Position numbers and translations under genes: made by a program. A stretch of DNA of 10,677 nucleotides. Source: Oscillospiraceae bacterium. GTDB lineage: Bacteria; Bacillota_A; Clostridia; Oscillospirales; Ruminococcaceae. The stretch covers positions 1 to 10,677 of the forward strand of contig JAGAJA010000027.1 in assembly GCA_017829075.1 (NCBI GenBank). The letters run 5' to 3'. The notes under the pieces were generated by a model that was not told the DNA's origin, did not search any database, and was given only the letters and a program-made list of their open reading frames with translations. This document shows, one piece after another, positions 1-4,538 of the stretch; the first letter of the stretch is position 1; each line of letters begins with the position of its first letter.

Positions 1-86
1 AAAACAACCTAACCGCAGGAATGGGGCTGAATGCCGTCGGCAGCGCACCTTCACCCAGTCAAAGTATCTTTCACGTTGTATCTGCG

Positions 87-227
87 AAAAACCGGACAAA
101 GGGGGCACGGGGAGAGGGGAAGAGGAGTCTGAGGAGAAAACCGTAGGGGAAAGGGGGGAACGTCCGGTTTTTGTCGGATTTTCTTAGTTCCCCCCTTTCC
201 CCGAAGGGTTTCTCCTCAGTCCCGTGC
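87..227. repeat. Long imperfect palindrome with nested arms
   Basis: The arms 129-161 and 187-219 are near-perfect reverse complements. An 11-bp stem (129-139 with 209-219) is followed by an unpaired A at 140, then 141-142 paired with 207-208, a small internal loop, and a 16-bp purine/pyrimidine stem (146-161 with 187-202). That makes about 29 pairs around a 25-nt loop. Outside it, GCACGGG (105-111) pairs with CCCGTGC (221-227). In addition AAAAACCGGAC (87-97) is the exact reverse complement of 162-172 inside the loop, so two folds compete. No clean T-run follows on either strand, so it is not an obvious terminator. A miniature mobile element or a dispersed intergenic repeat is an alternative reading; no target duplication was found. 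Confidence 0.75.
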
Positions 228-319
228 GAAAACATTTTATTCTTAATAGATCCAAACAGCAACTGTCTATATGATAAATCTATTATTCATAATACAATTT
301 GATATTTTCTTTGGAGTTT

Positions 320-346
320 GTCAATGCCTGCTCCGCAGTCATTGAC
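320..346. repeat. Hairpin H1 of the hairpin cluster
   Basis: GTCAATG (320-326) pairs with CATTGAC (340-346). Inside it CTGC (328-331) pairs with GCAG (335-338) around a TCC loop, leaving one C/T mismatch. The last two bases (345-346) are also the first two bases of the next hairpin, so the two stems compete there. Confidence 0.75.
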
Positions 347-374
347 AGGGGGAAAACTCTTGTTTTCCCCCTGT
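345..374. repeat. Hairpin H2, perfect 13-bp stem
   Basis: ACAGGGGGAAAAC (345-357) and GTTTTCCCCCTGT (362-374) form a perfect 13-bp stem around a TCTT loop. This is the strongest single hairpin in the stretch. There is no T-run directly after it on either strand, so a simple terminator role is not indicated. Confidence 0.85.
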
Positions 375-403
375 AACCCCTTTAGCGCTTCTGACGCGTT
401 TAG

Positions 404-519
404 CGGCGCTCCGCGCCGAGTAGCGCGCTTACGCGCGAGTGGTGGGGCTTTGCCCCACACCCCACTTCCTTTTGTGCCAAAAGGAAGCGAAAAACAGTTG
501 CGCTTCGCGCGGAGCTGCA
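404..519. repeat. Cluster of five short GC-rich hairpins
   Basis: Five hairpins follow each other with short gaps. They are CGGCGC/GCGCCG (404-418, loop TCC), CGCGC/GCGCG (424-437, loop TTAC), GTGGGGC/GCCCCAC (442-458, loop TTT), CTTCCTTTT/AAAAGGAAG (465-487, loop GTGCC) and GCGC/GCGC (500-510, loop TTC), the last flanked by TTGC (498-501) and GCAA (516-519). The regular succession of small stems with 3-5 nt loops looks like an intergenic structured repeat rather than coding DNA. From memory, similar hairpin islands are common in Ruminococcus-type genomes, but that was not checked. Confidence 0.65.
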
Positions 520-565
520 AACCGAAACCCGCCCGACAAATTCTAATTAAAAAAATATTTAAATT

Positions 566-603
566 CAAAAAACAAATGCGGCATCGCTCTCGGTGCCGCA
601 TTT
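566..603 (-). terminator. Intrinsic terminator of the LacI-type gene
   Basis: AAATGCGGCA (574-583) pairs with TGCCGCATTT (594-603), extended inward by one wobble pair and two GC pairs, giving a 13-bp stem with a CTCT loop. On the minus strand the stem starts 13 nt after the TGA stop at 617-619 and is followed by GTTTTTTG. This is a convincing rho-independent terminator for the minus-strand regulator gene. Confidence 0.88.
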
Positions 604-616
604 ATATTCTTCATAT

Positions 617-1615
617 TCAATTGATACTCTTGACAGATCCCTTTATAACCAGCTTCCCATCAATAGTCTGTATTCTAGTCGGAATTTTCGGGTCGCCTAT
701 TCTTTCGAGTATCGTGGATACGGCGAGATCCGCCATTTCGCCCGCGTCAACATTTATTGTCGTGATAGGCGGGTCTGAGATCTCTGAAATAAGATAGTTG
801 TCATATCCAACAACAGAAACATCATCGGGAACGGAAACACCTCTTGCTTTAAGGTCGCGAATGACCTTGAACGCGGTTTCGTCGCAGTTGCACACAAGCG
901 CTGTCGGCAGCTTGTCAGGGAACGTGATGTGCGGGAAAAGCTCGTTGTTAATCTCGCGGTCGCAGATGATCCATTCGTCCTTTATCATCAGCTTGTGTTC
1001 CATCATTGCTTTCATATAGCCCATGTATCTGTCAAAAATACTTGAGGTCGCAAGACGGGTTCCCACATATCCGATCTCGGTGTGTCCCTGTGCGATCAGA
1101 TGTGTGGTCAGCTTGTAGCCGCCGAAGAAGCCGTTTGTCACAATGCAGTCCGCTTCAATTCCGGGCATATAGTAATCAAGAAGAAGAATATTGGATTTCA
1201 GCTCCATAAGCTTTTTGATGTAATCAACATTAAGCTGTCCGAGCGAGATAATTCCAACGGTTTTGTGTCCGGTAAGAAGCTTCGGCATTTCCAGCGCGGC
1301 TTCCTCCTCCGTTGTTATGTTTTCCTGAATACACGAGATGTTCTTCTTCTTGAAGCGCTGAACAAGGCTATTGTACAGCGCCCAGTAGAACGATCCGTTC
1401 GGGTTGATGAACTTTTCTGGTATGAGTATCCCGATATTTCCGCCTAAGGAAGCAGGAAGCTTTGAGGAAACATATCCAAGCTCCTCGGCGGTGGAAATGA
1501 TCTTTGCGCGAAGCTCGTCGCTGACGCCGCTTTTCCCGGCTAGCGCCTTTGAAATAGTGACGTTGCTGGTGTTGCACGCTTTGGCAATATCCGTGAGTGT
1601 GATTTTCTTTTTCAT
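617..1615 (-). CDS. LacI/GalR-family transcriptional regulator
   Basis: This 332-residue protein has the usual LacI-family length and layout. Residues about 5-24 (ITLTDIAKACNTSNVTISKA) form the helix-turn-helix. Residues 25-58 form the hinge-helix region, and 60-332 a periplasmic-binding-protein-like effector domain with the recurring family signatures GHTEIGYVG (178-185 region), VSVVGYDN (266-273) and ITTINVD near 284-290. The ATG is preceded on the minus strand by AGAGG at a suitable distance, and the terminator follows at 566-603. The family binds palindromic operators and releases or binds them with a small sugar-type effector. The effector here cannot be read from sequence. The gene diverges from ychF, which is an unlikely target; its targets may lie outside the window or in the epimerase region. 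Autoregulation through the long leader is possible. Confidence 0.93.
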   Translation of the reverse strand: MKKKITLTDIAKACNTSNVTISKALAGKSGVSDELRAKIISTAEELGYVSSKLPASLGGNIGILIPEKFINPNGSFYWALYNSLVQRFKKKNISCIQENITTEEEAALEMPKLLTGHKTVGIISLGQLNVDYIKKLMELKSNILLLDYYMPGIEADCIVTNGFFGGYKLTTHLIAQGHTEIGYVGTRLATSSIFDRYMGYMKAMMEHKLMIKDEWIICDREINNELFPHITFPDKLPTALVCNCDETAFKVIRDLKARGVSVPDDVSVVGYDNYLISEISDPPITTINVDAGEMADLAVSTILERIGDPKIPTRIQTIDGKLVIKGSVKSIN

Positions 1616-1652
1616 TTGTTGATCCTCTGTTTGATCTGGTAGTGATTATTGG

Positions 1653-1683
1653 CGCAGACCGGCATTTCAGGAAGCGGTCTGCG
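1653..1683 (-). repeat. Hairpin in the LacI-type gene leader
   Basis: CGCAGACCG (1653-1661) and CGGTCTGCG (1675-1683) form a perfect 9-bp stem around a 13-nt loop. It lies in the predicted 5' leader, about 40 nt before the start codon and with no T-run, so it is more likely a leader structure than a terminator. Confidence 0.7.
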
Positions 1684-1707
1684 GCTGAGTTGTTTCTGAT
1701 GACGCGG

Positions 1708-1742
1708 CTGATTTGATACGCTGCGCTTTACTCAGCGTGTCC
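1708..1742 (-). repeat. Copy A of a 35-36 nt repeat, in the LacI leader
   Basis: On the minus strand this segment begins GGACACGCTGAGTAAAGCG and ends AGCGTATCAAATCAG. It matches 10642-10677 on the plus strand at 33 of 36 aligned positions (two substitutions and one inserted A). It contains an ACGCTG/CAGCGT stem (1718-1723 with 1733-1738). It starts about 62 nt downstream of the predicted transcription start. I know no named RNA family that it matches. Confidence 0.8.
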
Positions 1743-1810
1743 TTAAAGCCGCAAAAAAATTTAGATGTATGTTCAGAGTACTTAAAATATGTTTATTTCC
1801 TGATTAATTT

Positions 1811-1839
1811 ATTATATCATACAAAACAATAAAAAGCAA
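1811..1839 (-). promoter_or_regulatory. Predicted sigma-A promoter of the LacI-type gene
   Basis: On the minus strand TTGCTT (1839-1834) and TATAAT (1816-1811) are separated by 17 bp, and the -10 is preceded by TGA, an extended -10 motif. Initiation near 1804 would give a leader of about 190 nt before the start codon, unusually long for a simple regulator gene. Confidence 0.75.
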
Positions 1840-1951
1840 TATTTTTTTTGAATAAATTATATTTTTGCGGTAAAAATGCAATTCGTTTCATAGGTCGGCA
1901 AAGGGCTGGGCTGGTTTTTTTCTGCTTCCTAAAAAAGAGCGGTTCAGGCTA

Positions 1952-1980
1952 TTGCAAAAAATGCAAAAAAGTGCTACAAT
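1952..1980 (+). promoter_or_regulatory. Predicted sigma-A promoter of ychF
   Basis: TTGCAA (1952-1957), a 17-bp spacer and TACAAT (1975-1980) with an upstream TGC extended -10. The -35 is the left half of a small inverted repeat, TTGCA/TGCAA (1952-1966), which might be a regulator site. The resulting leader is about 60 nt and holds only a weak GCCG/CGGC stem (2001-2014). From 1840 to 1951 I see AT-rich sequence with no other clear signal. Confidence 0.75.
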
Positions 1981-2046
1981 ATAAAGGAACATATTTTTTT
2001 GCCGTGAATTCGGCGTAATTTTTATAAAAACAAGAGAGGTTCTGAA

Positions 2047-3141
2047 ATGAAATTAGGCATGGTAGGGCTGCCGAATGTCGGCAAGAGCACCCTGTTCAAC
2101 GCATTAACCAACGCGGGTGCGGAATCCGCGAATTATCCCTTCTGCACGATTGAGCCGAATGTCGGCATTGTATCTGTTCCTGACGAGCGGCTTGACGCGC
2201 TTGCCAAGATGTACAATCCGGAAAAATTCACTCCGGCTACGCTGGAATTCGTGGATATTGCGGGACTGGTAAAGGGCGCTTCAAAGGGCGAGGGTCTTGG
2301 CAACAAGTTCCTGTCAAATATCCGTGAGGTGGACGCTATCGTTCATGTTGTTCGCTGCTTCCAGGACGACAACATTATCCACGTTGACGGAAGCATCGGC
2401 GCGGCAAGGGATATTGAAACCATAAACCTTGAGCTGATCTTCTCCGATATCGAGATACTTGAGCGCCGCATTGACCGTGCCAAGAAGCTGATGAAGGGCG
2501 ATAAGAGCCTCCAGAAAGAGGTAGAGTTCCTTGAGGCGCTGCACGAGCACCTGATGAACGGCAAATCAGCTAGAAGCTATCCCTACACCGATGACGAGCG
2601 CGCGATCATCAAGGACACCCCTCTGCTGTCGAACAAGCCGGTAATTTACGCAGCAAACCTGTCCGAAGCGGATTTCACCGGGGACATCAACAGCAACTCT
2701 GAGTATCAGGCGGTATGCGCTATCGCAAAGGAGGAGAATGCTGAAGTTCTTCCTATCTGCGCTCAGATAGAGGCGGAGATATCCGGAATGAGCGACGAGG
2801 ACAAGGAGCTGTTCCTTGCGGATATGCACCTTGAAAGCTCCGGACTAGCCAGAATAATCAAGACAGGATACCGCCTGCTTGGTCTGATATCCTACCTTAC
2901 CGCAGGCCCGCAGGAAGTCCGCGCATGGACTATTACCAAGGGAACAAAGGCTCCTCAGGCGGCGGGCAAGATCCACACGGACTTTGAAAAGGGCTTTATA
3001 CGCGCGGAAATTGTCGCATTCGACGATCTCATGAAGTGCGGCAGCATGGCTGCGGCAAAGGAAAAGGGACTTGTGCGGCTTGAGGGCAAGGATTATGTAA
3101 TGCAGGACGGCGATGTTACGCTGTTCAGATTTAACGTTTGA
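2047..3141 (+). CDS. ychF: YchF/OLA1-family ATPase
   Basis: A 364-residue Obg-like P-loop NTPase of normal YchF length. The P-loop GLPNVGKST is at residues 7-15, the G3 region DIAGLVKGA at 70-78 (continuing GEGLGNKFL), and the nucleotide-specificity loop [12 protein letters not shown] at 196-207. Its N-x-x-E replaces the NKxD of GTPases; this is the hallmark of YchF and explains its preference for ATP. Residues about 125-170 are helical, coiled-coil-like, and the C-terminal ~85 residues, including [10 protein letters not shown] and [14 protein letters not shown], form the TGS domain. YchF proteins associate with ribosomes and are linked to translation and oxidative-stress control. The ATG follows AGAGG (2035-2039) at 7 nt. 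The NERD-domain gene starts 35 nt after the stop, so the two are probably co-transcribed. Confidence 0.97.
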   Translation: MKLGMVGLPNVGKSTLFNALTNAGAESANYPFCTIEPNVGIVSVPDERLDALAKMYNPEKFTPATLEFVDIAGLVKGASKGEGLGNKFLSNIREVDAIVHVVRCFQDDNIIHVDGSIGAARDIETINLELIFSDIEILERRIDRAKKLMKGDKSLQKEVEFLEALHEHLMNGKSARSYPYTDDERAIIKDTPLLSNKPVIYAANLSEADFTGDINSNSEYQAVCAIAKEENAEVLPICAQIEAEISGMSDEDKELFLADMHLESSGLARIIKTGYRLLGLISYLTAGPQEVRAWTITKGTKAPQAAGKIHTDFEKGFIRAEIVAFDDLMKCGSMAAAKEKGLVRLEGKDYVMQDGDVTLFRFNV

Positions 3142-3176
3142 TCGGATAGTTCTGTGAGCGAGGCGGCGAGGTTCTG

Positions 3177-3914
3177 ATGAACAAGATTATTCGTGGAAGA
3201 AATGTCAATACCAAAAAGGTAAAGGTGCTGTTCATTGCGCAGGTCGCAATGGGCGTAACGCCTGTGCTTCTGCTGATTTTCTTTGTCTGGAAGAAGCTTT
3301 ATCAGACCCCTATCGTTGCGATGATATTCATTGTGCTGATATTTATGTGCAATGTCGCATATGCGGTTCTGGCAAGGAATTATGCGGTTCTTAATTCCGG
3401 CGTAAAGGGCGAGCGGCAGCTTTTCCGGACGGTAAAAAAGCTGCACGGTACAAATATAGTTTTCCATAATCTTCCGGTAAGGTACAAACGCGGGCGCTCC
3501 GAGCTGGATATGCTCATCGTATGTCATGCAGGGGTGCTGATAATCGAGGTAAAGAACCACTCCGGCACTATCTGCGGGAGCTGGAATGACGAAAAATGGA
3601 CTCAGCGCAAGCACTACCGCGACGGAAAGGTTACGGAAACCTTTATGGACAATCCGATAAAGCAGATGCGCCGCCAGCGGGACATTGTAAAGAGCATTCT
3701 GAGCGCCGCCGGTGAGGACGTGTGGATAGATTCCGTGCTGTATTTCTCCTCGCCGAATGCACGGCTGAAGCTCAACCTGAGAGAAAGCGACTATGTTTGC
3801 AGCGAAAGCGCCGAGCTGCTGGAGTTCCTGAGGGGCTATGAGCGAGGGGAGACCCTTTCAAAGACCAGAATGGAGCATATCGCGCAGATACTCAAAGAGA
3901 CTTCGGGAATATAA
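3177..3914 (+). CDS. Membrane-anchored NERD-domain protein
   Basis: A 245-residue protein with a basic N-terminus, two predicted membrane helices (about 16-37 and 45-66) and a NERD (nuclease-related) domain at about 74-200. The expected signatures are present: GVKGER (75-80), SELDMLIV (108-115) with Asp111, and IIEVKNHSG (122-130) with Glu124 and Lys126. This is the E...D...ExK pattern of restriction-endonuclease-like folds, so the presumed catalytic residues are intact. NERD proteins are thought to act on nucleic acid, but the substrate is generally unknown. With a short loop between the helices, the domain should face the cytoplasm. The ATG is preceded by GAGG (3168-3171) at 5 nt. It sits 35 nt after ychF, suggesting co-transcription rather than a shared function. 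The structured element 3919-4148 follows almost at once. Confidence 0.88.
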   Translation: MNKIIRGRNVNTKKVKVLFIAQVAMGVTPVLLLIFFVWKKLYQTPIVAMIFIVLIFMCNVAYAVLARNYAVLNSGVKGERQLFRTVKKLHGTNIVFHNLPVRYKRGRSELDMLIVCHAGVLIIEVKNHSGTICGSWNDEKWTQRKHYRDGKVTETFMDNPIKQMRRQRDIVKSILSAAGEDVWIDSVLYFSSPNARLKLNLRESDYVCSESAELLEFLRGYERGETLSKTRMEHIAQILKETSGI

Positions 3915-3941
3915 TACGAAAAGGTGCGGATATTAGCGTGT

Positions 3942-4034
3942 TGCCGATAAAGCAGTTATCGCTCCGCCGAGCAAATCATCTGTAGCGAAGATGAAGTGAC
4001 GGCGAGGCGGAATTGCCCAAGGCGGCTACGCCTT
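3942..4034. repeat. Structured 93-bp repeat unit, copy 1
   Basis: It begins TGCCGATAAAGCAGTT and ends GGCTACGCCTT. Predicted stems are CGCCG/CGGCG (3965-3969 with 4000-4004) enclosing TCATCT/AGATGA (3976-3981 with 3989-3994), then AAGGCG/CGCCTT (4019-4024 with 4029-4034) with loop GCTA. Only in this copy is the last stem extended, by GCCC (4015-4018) with GGGC (4036-4039). Confidence 0.9.
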
Positions 4035-4041
4035 AGGGCGC

Positions 4042-4134
4042 TGCCGATAAAGCAGTTTTCGCCCCGCCGAGCAAATCATCTGTTGCAAAGATGAAATGTC
4101 GGCGAGGCGGAATTGCCCAAGGCGGCTACGCCTT
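4042..4134. repeat. Structured 93-bp repeat unit, copy 2
   Basis: It is identical to copy 1 at 87 of 93 positions. The six differences (at 4058, 4063, 4084, 4087, 4096 and 4099) all fall outside the predicted stems. It runs directly into the right arm of the enclosing inverted repeat. Confidence 0.9.
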
Positions 4135-4150
4135 CGTCCGCACCTTTTTG

Positions 4151-4333
4151 TTATTTCCTGACCTCTGGTGGCAGAAAGCCGTAAAGCTCCGCGTAGCTGT
4201 CGTATTCATCGTCCCCGGAAACCGCCGGGATAAGCCCGGTGCAGTCCCCGGCGCTGCTGATGTTCATTGTCGGATCCTGAAGAGTCTGGGCTTCCTCCGG
4301 GTGCTCGGCGGGAGGAAATGGATATTCGGTCAT
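4151..4333 (-). CDS. Small acidic protein, unknown function
   Basis: This 60-residue reading frame is supported by a strong ribosome binding site on the minus strand: AAAGGAG followed by 8 nt and ATG. I do not recognise the family. The protein is strongly acidic (12 Asp/Glu against one Arg and one Lys) and has a proline-rich start (MTEYPFPPAEHPEE). Its aromatic-rich end, YDSYAELYGFLPPEVRK, looks like a short folded or binding motif. There is one cysteine and no signal peptide or membrane helix. The gene is oriented against its neighbours, with its stop 2 bp from the inverted-repeat element that may terminate it. No good promoter was found upstream; a weak TTGAAG with AT-rich sequence lies near 4390-4420. 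An overlapping plus-strand frame (4091-4357) lacks a comparable start signal. Homologues restricted to close relatives would be expected. Confidence 0.6.
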   Translation of the reverse strand: MTEYPFPPAEHPEEAQTLQDPTMNISSAGDCTGLIPAVSGDDEYDSYAELYGFLPPEVRK

Positions 4334-4449
4334 GATGTCAACTCCTTTCAGCGGTAGTATCTGCCGTATTTGCTCGGATTATTGCCGGAAATTATTGCGT
4401 TTCGGGATAAAAAATCTTCAAAACCATGTTTTTTCTGCATAGTTTAAGG

Positions 4450-4478
4450 TTGACAAACCGCCTGTAACAGAGTATAAT
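4450..4478 (+). promoter_or_regulatory. Consensus sigma-A promoter of secA
   Basis: TTGACA (4450-4455), a 17-bp spacer and TATAAT (4473-4478): a full consensus match at both boxes with ideal spacing. The leader would be about 55 nt. I see no strong attenuator or SecM-like arrest gene ahead of secA. Confidence 0.9.
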
Positions 4479-4538
4479 ATAATATGAGTATTTATATTCA
4501 GCAATGAACTTTTTTACAGAAAGGGATATACAAATAAA

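Larger units (their letters stand above)
1..616. other. Gene-free, highly structured intergenic stretch
   Basis: I support no gene here. Reading frames in this stretch run through palindromes and lack both ribosome binding sites and protein-like composition. Two plus-strand frames are open from the left edge (to about 146 and 187), so the last codons of an upstream plus-strand gene could lie in the first ~85 bases, but I recognise no family. The stretch holds a long palindrome (87-227), a hairpin cluster (320-519) and the terminator of the LacI-type gene (566-603). In 230-319 I see only AT-rich sequence with no clear signal. Confidence 0.6.
3919..4148. repeat. Composite element: tandem 93-bp units inside a 12-bp inverted repeat
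   Basis: AAAAGGTGCGGA (3919-3930) and TCCGCACCTTTT (4137-4148) are perfect reverse complements bounding 230 bp. Between them lie two copies of a 93-bp unit with an exact 100-bp period. The right end runs into TTTTT (4145-4149). It starts 5 bp after the NERD gene stop and ends 2 bp before the stop of the minus-strand small gene, so it could end transcription from both sides. It could also be a miniature mobile element; I found no clear target-site duplication (flanks ATACG and GTTAT). Confidence 0.85.

Noticed and set aside
1..40. Resemblance of CCTAACCGCAGGA to the 3' region of 16S rRNA
   Set aside because: Only about a dozen bases are similar. The highly conserved GGTGAAGTCGTAAC and the anti-Shine-Dalgarno end do not follow, so it is probably chance.
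71..262. Minus-strand reading frame of 63 residues
   Set aside because: Most of it is the long palindrome read through both arms; no ribosome binding site or protein-like pattern was found.
287..601. Minus-strand reading frame of 104 residues
   Set aside because: It covers the same hairpin island and starts inside the terminator stem. Basic, repeat-derived composition and no start signal make it a by-product of GC-rich palindromes.
318..797. Plus-strand reading frame of 159 residues
   Set aside because: It runs through the hairpin island and the terminator and then over the 3' end of the LacI-type gene on the other strand. It has no ribosome binding site, and its composition follows the repeats.
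1952..1966. TTGCA/TGCAA inverted repeat as an operator of the LacI-type regulator
   Set aside because: It lacks the central CG and flanking symmetry common to LacI-family operators, and the arms are only 5 bp; it overlaps the -35 by chance as easily as by design.
3942..4134. CRISPR-like array
   Set aside because: Only two long units lie head to tail with a 7-bp gap. There are no short direct repeats with unique spacers of constant length and no cas genes.
4091..4357. Plus-strand reading frame of 88 residues
   Set aside because: It starts inside repeat copy 2 and overlaps the better supported minus-strand small gene; it has no ribosome binding site.
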